From positions 4,836,001 through 4,900,000 of the forward strand of contig OZ251545.1 of NCBI GenBank assembly GCA_965243335.1: a DNA stretch of 64,000 nucleotides. The letters run 5' to 3'. Position 1 is the first letter of the stretch. Every line of letters starts with the position of its first letter. The stretch comes from JAJDXW01 sp965243335 (GTDB lineage Bacteria > Pseudomonadota > Gammaproteobacteria > HK1). The translations under genes were made by a program, and so were the position numbers. Below the pieces are notes generated by a model. It was not told the origin of the DNA and made no database searches. It worked only from the letters and a program-made list of their open reading frames with translations. Below are positions 51,282 through 58,976 of the stretch, in pieces.

Positions 51282-52460
51282 ATGACCGGCAATCCCGTCA
51301 TCGAGAAGCTTGGCCGACGGCTCCGTCTCGGGGTGCTCGGGGGCGGCCCCGGCAGCGTCATCGGGGAGGTCCACCGCACCGCGGCCCGCCTCGACGACCG
51401 CTACGAGGTGGTCGCGGGGGTGCTTTCCTCGAACCCGGAGCGGTCGCGCGCCGCCGGGCGGGCGCTCGGATGGGCGCCGGAGCGCGCCTACGGCGACGTC
51501 GACGCGATGCTGGCGGCCGAGACGGCGCGCCCGGACGGGGTGGACGTGGTCGCGATCATGACCCCCAACGAGAGCCACCATCCGCTCGCCTGCCGCTGGC
51601 TCGACGCCGGGCGGGACGTGATCTGCGACAAGCCCCTCACCACCCGCCTCGACGACGCCCGCGACCTCGTCGCCCGGGTGCGGGCGAGCGGCCTCGTCTT
51701 CTGCACCACCTACAACTACTCCGCCTACCCGATGGTGCGGCAGGCGCGGGCGATGGTCGCGGACGGCGACGTCGGGGCGCTGCGGCTCGCCCAGGTGGAG
51801 TACGTCCAGCCACAGCTCGCCAAGCGCCCCGACCTCGAGAATCCCGACTACTGGCGCTACGACACTGCCCGAGCGGGTCCTTCGGCGATCCTGGGGGACA
51901 TCGGAACCCACGCCTGGCACCTGCTGCACGCGGTCACCGGGATGGAGCCGCAGGCGGTCTGCGCCGACGTCGGCCCGGTGATGCCCGGACGCGGGTTCGA
52001 CGACACCGCCGGGGCGCTGCTCCGCTACGCGAACGGGGCGCGGGGGGTCCTGTGGGTGACCCAGGCCGCGGCGGGGGCCGAACACGGGCTCAAGTTCCGG
52101 GTCCACGGGGCCGAGGGCGGGCTCGAGTGGGTGCAGGACGATCCGACCTGGCTCTCCCACATGCGGCTCGGGCAGCCGCGCCGGAGGCTGAGCCGCGGGG
52201 GGCCGGGGCTCAAGCCGGCCGCCGAGCGGGCGAGCCGCATCGCCATCGGCCACCCCGAGGGCTTCCACGAGGCGTTCGCCAACCTCTACTCCGACGTGGC
52301 CGAAGCGGTCGCGGCGCGCCTGACCGGCACGCGGGCCGCCCCCCTCGCCCTCGACTTCCCGACCGTCGAGGACGGCGCGCGGGGCATGGCGTTCATCGCC
52401 GCCGCCAAGGCTTCCTCCGAGACCGGCGGGGCCTGGACCGACTGCACCCTCTCCGTGTGA
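51282..52460 (+). CDS. Gfo/Idh/MocA-family oxidoreductase
   Basis: A 392-residue NAD(P)-dependent oxidoreductase. It has LGVLGGGPGSVIGEVHRTAARL (Rossmann start), MTPNESHHPLACRWLDAGRDV and the family EKP-type motif as CDKPLTT, then the C-terminal GFDDTAGALLRYANGARGVL barrel sheet and HPEGFHEAFANLY. Substrates of the family are mostly sugars and inositols; the extended loop with DIGTHAWHLLH includes the catalytic His. The ATG is preceded by AGGAGGACACC. It lies downstream of a hairpin, so it has its own promoter or is a separate unit. Confidence 0.92.
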   Translation: MTGNPVIEKLGRRLRLGVLGGGPGSVIGEVHRTAARLDDRYEVVAGVLSSNPERSRAAGRALGWAPERAYGDVDAMLAAETARPDGVDVVAIMTPNESHHPLACRWLDAGRDVICDKPLTTRLDDARDLVARVRASGLVFCTTYNYSAYPMVRQARAMVADGDVGALRLAQVEYVQPQLAKRPDLENPDYWRYDTARAGPSAILGDIGTHAWHLLHAVTGMEPQAVCADVGPVMPGRGFDDTAGALLRYANGARGVLWVTQAAAGAEHGLKFRVHGAEGGLEWVQDDPTWLSHMRLGQPRRRLSRGGPGLKPAAERASRIAIGHPEGFHEAFANLYSDVAEAVAARLTGTRAAPLALDFPTVEDGARGMAFIAAAKASSETGGAWTDCTLSV

Positions 52461-52576
52461 CCTCCGGCGCCCGGCGGCAGCCGCCAGCGCCGGGCTGCCG
52501 CCACGGGAAGATGATGCCATGTCACCACTTGGCTGATGCTATAGTGCCGTCACCGGACACCGGGACGATTGCACCC

Positions 52577-52843
52577 ATGCGCAGCACGGTTCGGATCGAC
52601 GACGATCTCATGGTCGCGCTCAAGGCGCGCGCCAGCGAGGAGGGCATCTCGCTCACCCGCGTGCTCAACCGCGTGCTCCGGGTAGGGATGGCGGCGCCGA
52701 AACGGGGTCGGTCGGAGGCTCGACCCTACCGGCAGCGAACGTTCGCGATGGGCCAGCCCCTGATCGACCTCGACAAGGCGCTCGCCTTGTCCGACCGCCT
52801 CGAAGAGGAAGAGGCGGCGCGGAAGCTGTCCTTGCGCAAGTGA
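52577..52843 (+). CDS. vapB: Ribbon-helix-helix antitoxin (VapB-like)
   Basis: An 88-residue antitoxin. The N-terminus MRSTVRIDDDLMVALKARASEEGISLTRVLNRVLRVG is a classic Arc/CopG ribbon-helix-helix domain; the C-terminal acidic helix (DLDKALALSDRLEEEEAARK) should bind the toxin. Its stop overlaps the toxin GTG (GTGA). It is likely autoregulatory. No clear operator is seen in the 116 bases before it. Confidence 0.88.
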   Translation: MRSTVRIDDDLMVALKARASEEGISLTRVLNRVLRVGMAAPKRGRSEARPYRQRTFAMGQPLIDLDKALALSDRLEEEEAARKLSLRK

Positions 52844-53286
52844 AGATCGTCGATCTCAACGTCCTGCTGTATGCGGTGAACGAAGACGCGCCCCACCACC
52901 GGCGGATCGTCGGGTGGTGGGAGCAGGCCCTGAACGGCGACGAGGCGATCGGACTCGCGTGGGTCGTCGTGCTGGGGTTTCTGAGAACCGCCACGAACCC
53001 GAGGATCGTCCCGCACCCGCTGGCGGCCGAGGAAGCCGTCGAACAGGTCGACACCTGGCTGGCCCTCGACGTCGTATCGCTCGTCACCGAGACCCGCGAC
53101 CATTGGCGCGTGCTGCGCGGCCTGCTGGTCGAGGCCGGCGTCGCCGGAAACCTCACGACGGACGCCCACCTCGCGGCCATGGCGGTAACCCGCGGGGCGA
53201 TCCTCGCTTCGTGCGACGGCGACTTCGCGCGATTCCCGAACCTGCGTTGGGAGAACCCGCTGCGGCGCGCGCGGCGCGCTCCGTGA
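52840..53286 (+). CDS. vapC: PIN-domain toxin (VapC-like)
   Basis: A 148-residue PIN protein of the subfamily with the WVVVLGFLRTATNPRI segment, in which the usual first Glu is replaced by the W..LLGFLR pattern. Visible acidic residues are Asp5 (KIVDLNVLLYAV), Asp108 (LTTDAHLAAMA) and Asp126/Asp128 (SCDGDFARF). It would act as an RNase toxin. The GTG at 52840 is within the antitoxin stop. Similar toxins are frequent in mycobacteria and in GC-rich proteobacteria. A palindromic repeat follows at 53449. Confidence 0.9.
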   Translation: MKIVDLNVLLYAVNEDAPHHRRIVGWWEQALNGDEAIGLAWVVVLGFLRTATNPRIVPHPLAAEEAVEQVDTWLALDVVSLVTETRDHWRVLRGLLVEAGVAGNLTTDAHLAAMAVTRGAILASCDGDFARFPNLRWENPLRRARRAP

Positions 53287-53448
53287 CGTGAGCCGGAAGC
53301 TCCGCGCGGGGCTGGATGGGGGCGGTCGAGGGCGGGTCCGGGGTCGAAGGGCTGTGCGAGGTCCGACGCGCCGGCGAGAAGCCGGGACGTGTTGATTCGG
53401 CGGCTCCGCTCGAGGCGAACGCGCCATTCGGAAGAACCACCGTGCGAC

Positions 53449-53495
53449 CTGATTACGTACAAAAACCCGTTTACCTGAGCCCTGTACGTAATCAG
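53449..53495. repeat. 12-bp palindromic repeat related to the TTTGTACGTAA family
   Basis: CTGATTACGTAC (53449-53460) and GTACGTAATCAG (53484-53495) are perfect reverse complements with 23 bases between. The left arm continued on the minus strand reads TTTTTGTACGTAATCAGG, matching the solo end at 38471 and resembling the termini of the 42.4-kb element. It lies between convergent genes, so termination is also possible. Confidence 0.6.
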
Positions 53496-53499
53496 ATCT

Positions 53500-54162
53500 T
53501 CACATGGTCCGGTTCCCCATTTCTTCGGATTTTTTCCCCCACCAACGCCTCCCGGAACGGTTCTGCGGCGCAGGCTCCTGGACGAGGGCGGCGCAGCGTG
53601 CGAGGGCGTCCTCGCGGGCGCGCTCGAACGCGGCTTCCTCCGCCGCGAGCGGGCTCCCGGCGGCGGCGCCCCCGAACGAGAAGGCGACCCCGCCCGCCGA
53701 CCCGGACCCCGCGCCGCCTCCGGGGGAGATGCGGGCGGAGCCGAACTGGGTGCGCACCCCGCCCGAGCCGGGGAGGCGCAGGGCGCCGACCACGATGGCT
53801 TCGTCCTTCTCGCGGCGCCGGCTGGTGATCTCGAACCGCCAGCCGTCGCCATAGCGCTCGTCGAGGAGGCGCGCGGCGGGGGAGGCGGCCGGAGGCGGCT
53901 CGGTCGCCGCTCCGGTTCCGCCGTCCGCTGCGGTCCCCCTGTCCCACCGGTCCCCCCCGTCCGCGGGGCCGGGCGGACCCTTCTCCGCCCGGGAGGGAGG
54001 CTCGGGGGCGCGGTCCGGGGGAGCGGGCGGGAGGCTTGGTACAGGGGAGGCGGTCGGCGCATGGGCGCGGCCGGACGGGGCGGCGCCCTGGTAGAGCGCG
54101 TCGAGCTCGCGCCGGTTCTTCGCCAGCAGGTCGTCGAAGGGGGAGGTGAAGCGCGAGCTCAT
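53500..54162 (-). CDS. Possible Rad52-like protein with disordered linker
   Basis: A 220-residue protein. The first 25 residues (MSSRFTSPFDDLLAKNRREL) are followed by a Pro/Ala/Gly-rich linker to about residue 95. The C-terminal part, LLDERYGDGWRFEITSRR, EAIVVGALRLPG, RTQFGSAR and FERAREDALARCAALV, has the order seen in the Rad52/Rad22 single-strand annealing fold (YGDGW, a beta sheet, then AFKxAxTDALKRxA). Similarity is only by eye. Its ATG overlaps the isochorismatase-type gene stop (ATGA), an odd partner. It may instead be a protein of unknown function. The ending EEMGNRTM shows no further motif. Confidence 0.5.
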   Translation of the reverse strand: MSSRFTSPFDDLLAKNRRELDALYQGAAPSGRAHAPTASPVPSLPPAPPDRAPEPPSRAEKGPPGPADGGDRWDRGTAADGGTGAATEPPPAASPAARLLDERYGDGWRFEITSRRREKDEAIVVGALRLPGSGGVRTQFGSARISPGGGAGSGSAGGVAFSFGGAAAGSPLAAEEAAFERAREDALARCAALVQEPAPQNRSGRRWWGKKSEEMGNRTM

Positions 54163-54884
54163 CGTACCGCCGCCTCCGCCGGCCCGGCTGCCGCCCACCA
54201 GCGCCGGAAGTCGTCCACCGCCCGCTCGGGATCGGCCCGCCGCCGTCCGCCCGCGCCCTCCAGCCAGGCGATCACCTCCCCGCTCTCTACGACGTCGCCG
54301 TACTTGGCGTCGATGTCGAACAGGTTCGCCTCGTGCGGGCCGGCCGCCCGGTCGCCCACCGCGTCGCGGGCGACGATGGTGTGGTAGCCGTACTGCATCG
54401 AGTCGATGGCGGAAGCCCGCACGCAGCCGCTCGTGGTGCACCCGGCGAGGACGAGGGTATCGACCCCGAAGCCCTTGAGGCGCGAGTCGACGTCGGTGCC
54501 GAAGAACGCGCTCGCGAACTGCTTCTCGGCCACGATCTCGCCCGGCTCCGGGCGGAGGCGGTCGTCCACCTCCGTCCATCGGGTCCCCCGCACGAGGAGG
54601 CCGAGCGCCGGAACCTTCCTGACGAAGGTCCCGCCGTCGCTCAGGTCCGGGTGGTAGGCGACGGTGGTGTAGGCCACCGGGAGCCCGGCCGCCCGGAACG
54701 CGGCCTGGAGCCGCGCCGTCGCCTCGACCTCGCTCGTGAAGTCGCCGCCGAGGTCGGTGCCGGGGTCCGTGAACCCGTTGATGAAGTCGATGACGAGCAG
54801 GGCCGGCTTGCGCCCGAACCCGGCCCGCGACGCGAACCCCTTGCGCTCGTACTCGGCGCGCGTTCCGGCCGTCCAGTCGTGCAT
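54159..54884 (-). CDS. Isochorismatase-family amidohydrolase (N-carbamoylsarcosine amidase-like)
   Basis: A 241-residue cysteine hydrolase. The catalytic triad is Asp33 (LLVIDFINGF), Lys121 (VAEKQFASAF) and Cys154 (AGCTTSGCVRAS). The TTSGCVRAS block and the preceding cis-peptide region fit N-carbamoylsarcosine amidase and related amidases rather than true isochorismatase. It would release ammonia and CO2 or an acid from a small amide. The ATG has GGGAGGTGAGG ahead and the stop overlaps the next gene. A nitroreductase of the RutE type and a polysaccharide deacetylase lie 3-5 kb away but are not in the same operon. Confidence 0.9.
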   Translation of the reverse strand: MHDWTAGTRAEYERKGFASRAGFGRKPALLVIDFINGFTDPGTDLGGDFTSEVEATARLQAAFRAAGLPVAYTTVAYHPDLSDGGTFVRKVPALGLLVRGTRWTEVDDRLRPEPGEIVAEKQFASAFFGTDVDSRLKGFGVDTLVLAGCTTSGCVRASAIDSMQYGYHTIVARDAVGDRAAGPHEANLFDIDAKYGDVVESGEVIAWLEGAGGRRRADPERAVDDFRRWWAAAGPAEAAVR

Positions 54885-55345
54885 GTCCTCACCTCCCGGG
54901 CGGACCCCCCCGCCCCTTGGCCGCACCCTCTACCCTACACCGGGTTCCCGTGACAAGCACGACCGCAGCGCCCGTCCCCATCCGCGCCGTTTTCGCCCTC
55001 GCCCGTGGCGTCGCCCACCGGCGAAATCCGGTCTGCGGAACGGAAACCGCCTGCCGGATGATCCTCGAATCCGACAGGATGTATCGGGGGATGGCGGCGA
55101 AGTCCGGCTCTGGCGGGTCGTGGTTCGCGGATCGTACCTGGGTACGCCGGCGTCTCGCCGGCACAGGAAGGGGCGAAGCGCCCGTGAGACCGAACATGCC
55201 GGCGGGACGCCGGCGTACCCAGGGGCGTTCGCCATTGGCGAAAAACCCCACAGCGCACATGCCTCGGCCTCGCCGCAGGCGGGCGCGGGCCGGGCCGTTC
55301 GCGCTATGCTTCCGGCCGGGTGTGCTCCGTTTCGCGAGGGTTGGA
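54885..55345. other. Divergent spacer with intergenic repeat copy 3
   Basis: A 461-base region between divergent genes. It holds repeat copy 3 (55137-55266). The rest shows no gene; promoters for both flanking genes are expected but not evident. Confidence 0.5.
55137..55266. repeat. Bipartite intergenic repeat, copy 3 (best preserved)
   Basis: Two 26-base arms (55137-55162 and 55198-55223) match as reverse complements at 25 of 26 positions; they carry TGGGTACGCCGGCG. After the right arm come GGCGTTCGCCATTGGCGAAA and AACCCCACAGCGCACATGCC. Copy 4 at 61018-61145 is almost identical. Confidence 0.8.
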
Positions 55346-56191
55346 ATGACCGAAGGAAGGTGTCTCTGCGGGACCGTGCGCTTCGCCGTGGACGAGGTGC
55401 GCGACATGGCCCACTGCCACTGCTCGATGTGCCGCAAGCACCTCGGCGCTTCGTTCGCCACGATGGCCCGGGTTCCCACCGATGCGTTCCGGTGGCTCGC
55501 GGGCGAGGAGGCGGTCCGGGGTTACGAGTCCTCGCCAGGCTTCCGCCGGTCCTTCTGCGGGACCTGCGGAGCGTCCCTCCCCGACCGCTCCCCGTCCGGC
55601 GGGTGGTTCGTGCCGGCGGGGCTGTTCACCGAGGATCCGGGGGTGCGCCCGGTCGTTCACATCTTCCGCGCGTCCAAGGCGCCCTGGCACACGATCGCGG
55701 ACGACCTGCCGGGCTTCGACGAATGGCCGCCGCGCCGGGCGAGGCCGGTGGTCGAGCGCCCCGCGCCGGCGGCCCGGACCGCGCCGGACGCGCTCCGCGG
55801 AAGCTGCCTCTGCAGCGGGGTCGCCTACGAGGCCACCGCCCCCTTCGACCGGATGTACAACTGCCACTGCTCGCGCTGCCGGCGGGTGCGCGCCGCCGCC
55901 CACGCCGCGAACGGGGCGGCCCCTGTCGACGAAGTGCGCCTCCTGCGGGGGGAGGACCTCGTCGTCACCTGGCGGCTGCCGGGCGCCAAGCGCTTCGCCC
56001 ACGCCTTCTGTCGAGCCTGCGGCTCCGGGGTTCCCCGGCTGGATCGGGAGCGGGGGGTGGCGGTCATCCCCCTCGGCTCGCTGGACGACGACCCCGGCCG
56101 GCAGGTCGAGCGCCACATCTTCGTCGGCTCGCGCGCGCCGTGGTACGAGTTCGAGGACGGCTTGCCGCGGTTCGACGAAGCCATGCCCTGA
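55346..56191 (+). CDS. Tandem GFA (CENP-V/Gfa-like) zinc-binding domain protein
   Basis: A 281-residue protein with two complete GFA domains. Domain 1 has Cys6/Cys8 (CLCGT), Cys24/Cys26/Cys29 (CHCSMC) and Cys71/Cys74 (CGTCG); domain 2 has Cys154/Cys156, Cys173/Cys175/Cys178 and Cys222/Cys225 in the same pattern. Each should bind two zinc ions. The family includes glutathione-dependent formaldehyde-activating enzyme, now thought to act as a glutathione carrier, and domains are usually single (about 130 residues). The nearby glutathione transferase fits a glutathione theme. The ATG at 55346 gives the expected N-terminus TEGRCLCG. Confidence 0.9.
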   Translation: MTEGRCLCGTVRFAVDEVRDMAHCHCSMCRKHLGASFATMARVPTDAFRWLAGEEAVRGYESSPGFRRSFCGTCGASLPDRSPSGGWFVPAGLFTEDPGVRPVVHIFRASKAPWHTIADDLPGFDEWPPRRARPVVERPAPAARTAPDALRGSCLCSGVAYEATAPFDRMYNCHCSRCRRVRAAAHAANGAAPVDEVRLLRGEDLVVTWRLPGAKRFAHAFCRACGSGVPRLDRERGVAVIPLGSLDDDPGRQVERHIFVGSRAPWYEFEDGLPRFDEAMP

Positions 56192-56483
56192 TCCGGGAGG
56201 TCGGGGTCAGGCGACGGGCGTCGTCGTCGGGCGGGGACATGCTGGCTGGCCGCCGTTGCGGATGCGAGCCGTGCAAGGTCCTGCGGCCCGCGCCCTCGTC
56301 CGGGAGGCTCCGCGATATGAGCAGGCGCTCGGGTTGGTTCGAGGCGTGGCGGCGCCCATGCGGGCAGGATGCCCGCGTTCCCAGGACGCTCCTGAAGCGC
56401 CGTCCTTCAGGACGGCCCCCTGATGAATGGAACGAAACGGTCCTGGGCCATCGGGCCGCCGGCACAGGGCAGTGGATGCGGAT
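56192..56483. other. Spacer between convergent genes with a partial repeat
   Basis: About 290 bases between the GFA-domain gene and the glutathione transferase gene, which face each other. It holds one arm of the bipartite repeat (56360-56391, GGGCAGGATGCCCGCGTTCC). No gene or clear terminator is seen. Confidence 0.5.
56360..56391. repeat. Bipartite intergenic repeat, partial copy
   Basis: Only the right arm and the following GACGCTCC are recognisable (compare 42068-42090). The tail with CACAGCGCACATG is absent. Confidence 0.45.
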
Positions 56484-57581
56484 TCAGCCGGCGGCGAGGA
56501 CCTTCCACCCGCCGGTCCCTTCCAGCGCGCGCCGGACCCGCTCCCGCGCCTCGTCTTCCAGCCCGCCCAGCCGCCGCCGGAGCTCGGCGAGGCACTTGAC
56601 CTGGTAGCGGAACACGGCCTGCCGGAAGGGGAGCCCCATCAGCGCCACCTCGAATTCGTCCTTGTCCTTCGCCGCCGCCCCGGCGTTGGCCGCGAGGAAG
56701 GGCAGGTACGCTTCCCCACAGAGCCGCAGCAGCGCGCGGACCGCTTCCGGCAGCGGGTCGCCGGCGGCCATCCACTCGCCCTCGAGCCCGGAGGCGTCGT
56801 CGAGCTGGCGAACCCAGCTCTCGGTCCGCTGCGCTTCGGCGCGCATGATCGCGAGCGGGGTCGGGTCGGTGGCGAGGGTCCGTAGCTGTCCGAACAGCCC
56901 GAAGTCGGCGAGGGCCGGCCGGGTCCCGAAGAGGAAACGGTACGCGCCGACGTGCGGCTCCAGGGCGGCCAGCACCCGGCGGTAGCTCTCCTCGATCACC
57001 GGGGCGTTCCCGGGGGTGCAGCCGACCAGCGGCATCCGTTCGATCTGCCGCTTCGCGAAATCGCGGGCGGCGGCCTCGCGCGCCTCCCCGGTGCGGTCGG
57101 GGAAGAAGTCGTCGGCGATCCAGCGCCCCGCGTAGCGGACGTCGGCATCGTAGGCCCACCGGTAGTGGAACATCGCCTTGGTAAGCCATTCGTCCGCCAT
57201 GTCCTCGATGAGGCAGCAGAGGAAGGCGTGGGCGGGGTCGTCCGGGAGGATCGAGCGCCGGCCCGGGTGGCGCCGCTCGAGGTCCTCCGCGACCGGCGTG
57301 GTGTCGACGTGGAAGCTCCCGTCCTCCGGATACTGGAGGACGGGGATGAGCGGGGGGCGGAGGCAGGCGAACTCGGCCCGGTTCCGCTCCGTCCGAAGCT
57401 CCCAGACGAACGGCAGGCGGCGGTAGCGGAGGATCGCGCGGAGCTTGATCGAATACGGCGATCCGTTGGTCCCGACGAGCCGGTATGGAACGGGGGCGGA
57501 GGTGGTGGCGGGTGCGGCCGATGGGCGGTCGCCGGCGCCGGCATCCGCGTCGGCGGCAGTGTCAGCCTCGGTATCGTTCAT
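56484..57581 (-). CDS. Glutathione S-transferase-family protein
   Basis: A 365-residue protein with an N-terminal thioredoxin-like GST domain (YRLVGTNGSPYSIKLRAILRYRRLPFVWE, then IPVLQYPEDG and the glutathione-contact DTTPVAEDLE) and a helical C-terminal domain (YRFLFGTRPALADFGLFGQL, the usual GST N-capping region). It is longer than ordinary GSTs of about 210 residues, with a disordered 30-residue leader and about 100 extra C-terminal residues. Larger GST-like proteins of this sort are common in marine and soil proteobacteria; the reaction is unknown. GGAGGAG precedes the ATG. Confidence 0.85.
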   Translation of the reverse strand: MNDTEADTAADADAGAGDRPSAAPATTSAPVPYRLVGTNGSPYSIKLRAILRYRRLPFVWELRTERNRAEFACLRPPLIPVLQYPEDGSFHVDTTPVAEDLERRHPGRRSILPDDPAHAFLCCLIEDMADEWLTKAMFHYRWAYDADVRYAGRWIADDFFPDRTGEAREAAARDFAKRQIERMPLVGCTPGNAPVIEESYRRVLAALEPHVGAYRFLFGTRPALADFGLFGQLRTLATDPTPLAIMRAEAQRTESWVRQLDDASGLEGEWMAAGDPLPEAVRALLRLCGEAYLPFLAANAGAAAKDKDEFEVALMGLPFRQAVFRYQVKCLAELRRRLGGLEDEARERVRRALEGTGGWKVLAAG

Positions 57582-57794
57582 GTCTCGCTCTCCTCCCCTC
57601 ACGCTTGCGGACCGTTCCTCGCCGCGTCCGGTGTTCCGGGTCCCGCCCCGAGCCCCCCTGAATTCTCCGGGTTTGCCCGCAAGCGGGGCGCATCCGGCGC
57701 GCTCCGGTATCGCGATCAGGCGCCGTCGCGCCCCCCGGATCGATTCTCCGGGTTCGGTCCCCTCGGTTCGGCTCTCCCGGGACGACGGCTCCCT

Positions 57795-57882
57795 CGGGGC
57801 GCTCCGTCCGCCGCTCAGGCGTACCGGCAGACTTCCTCCGGGGCGCTCCGCCCGTCGTTCACTCGTACCGGCAGACCTCCTC
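57795..57882. repeat. 44-bp tandem duplication at the nitroreductase 3' end
   Basis: Two adjacent 44-base units (57795-57838 and 57839-57882) match at about 38 positions. The unit includes the last codons of the nitroreductase gene, so a second copy of the EEVCRY coding end lies just past the stop. Confidence 0.75.
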
Positions 57883-58509
57883 GAACTCGTAGCGGTAAAG
57901 GCGGGGGCCCATGATGCTCTCCGGCTTTCCCCATCCGAGGTTGCAGAGGAAGTTCGACTTCGTGCTCGTCCCCGCGAAGAACGCCTCGTCCACCTGGGCG
58001 TTGTCGAAACCGGACATCGCGCCGCAGTCGAGGCCGAGCGCCCGGCAGGCGAGCAGGAAGTACGCGGCGCCGAGGGTGCCGTTGCGGAACGCGGCGGTCT
58101 CCGACGCGGCGGGATTGTCGCCGAAGGTCGGGGTGAGGTCGCGGATGAAGGTGCGGGGCGAGTCCCGCCAGAACTCGGTGTCGTAGCCGATGATCGCCGT
58201 CACCGGCGCCGCCATCGTCTTCGCCCGGTTGCCTTCGGAGAGCGCGGGCTCGAGCTTCGCCTTCGCCTCCGGGCTCCGCACGAAGACGACGCGCATCGGC
58301 TGCGAGTTCGCCGACGTCGGCCCCATGCGGGCGATCTCGAAGGCCTCGCGCAGCAACTCGTCCGGCACGCCGCGCGTCTCGTCGAAGGCGTTCGGCGTGC
58401 GGGCGGCCCGGAACAGGAGGTCGAGCGAGTCGTCGTTGATCCGCCCGACCGTGGCATGGAGCGCGGTGAACTCGGCCCGGGCGTGGGCGAGGGCGGCGTC
58501 TTCGGTCAT
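57859..58509 (-). CDS. Nitroreductase-family protein, malonic semialdehyde reductase-like (RutE/HadB)
   Basis: A 216-residue flavoprotein. LDLLFRAARTPNAFDETRGVPDELLREAFEIARMGPTSANSQP is the RutE/HadB pattern, with MRVVFVRSPEAKAKL, AIIGYDTEFW and the C-terminal IMGPRLYRYEFEEV. RutE reduces malonic semialdehyde to 3-hydroxypropionate in the Rut uracil pathway, but other rut genes are absent here. It binds FMN. GGAGGAACGCAC precedes the ATG. The 3' end is tandemly duplicated (57795-57882). The 277-base spacer downstream holds nothing else. Confidence 0.88.
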   Translation of the reverse strand: MTEDAALAHARAEFTALHATVGRINDDSLDLLFRAARTPNAFDETRGVPDELLREAFEIARMGPTSANSQPMRVVFVRSPEAKAKLEPALSEGNRAKTMAAPVTAIIGYDTEFWRDSPRTFIRDLTPTFGDNPAASETAAFRNGTLGAAYFLLACRALGLDCGAMSGFDNAQVDEAFFAGTSTKSNFLCNLGWGKPESIMGPRLYRYEFEEVCRYE

Positions 58510-58976
58510 GTGCGTTCCTCCGGGAGCGGGTTCAGGGAATTGGCGCAGCTCCGATCCCGGCGCGGGCCGGCCAGCGCAATGGCTCGGGTGGCGGGGCGGG
58601 CGACCCGCCGTCTCCCGGCGATGGCGGGCCGGGGCGGCGAATCGGGCGAAGTATAGCGATCGGACGCACGCCCGGCAGCGCGGCCTTCGGGCGGCCGGGT
58701 CGCTCACGGGAGGCGCGCTTGGCGGAGACCCCCACAGCGCACATGCCCCACGTCCCGCGCTTCGGTTGCCACCGGCCGGCGCGTCTCCTACATTGCCCCG
58801 CACCGGCCGCCCGGCGCGGGATGCGGCGGGTCGGCGCGCGCCCCGCGCCGGGCTCCGCTCCCGGGGGTCCGTCCGGTCGGCGCCGGCGGCTCCGGCCTGT
58901 CCGGGGGAATCGGCGGCGCCGTCGGCGGAGCGTCCGGCCCGCTGGCGCGGCTGCCGCAACACGAGGAGGGAAGGGG
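58510..58976. other. Divergent spacer with a partial intergenic repeat
   Basis: About 470 bases between divergent genes. It holds the repeat tail at 58716-58752 without clear inverted arms. No gene is supported. Confidence 0.5.
58716..58752. repeat. Bipartite intergenic repeat, tail only
   Basis: ACCCCCACAGCGCACATGCC matches the tail of copies 1-4; the inverted arms are missing or degraded. Confidence 0.5.

Noticed and set aside
53449..53495. The 12-bp palindrome only as a bidirectional terminator between convergent genes
   Set aside because: Possible, but its arm sequence recurs at 38471 and 42.4 kb where termination would not fit, so it is listed as a repeat.
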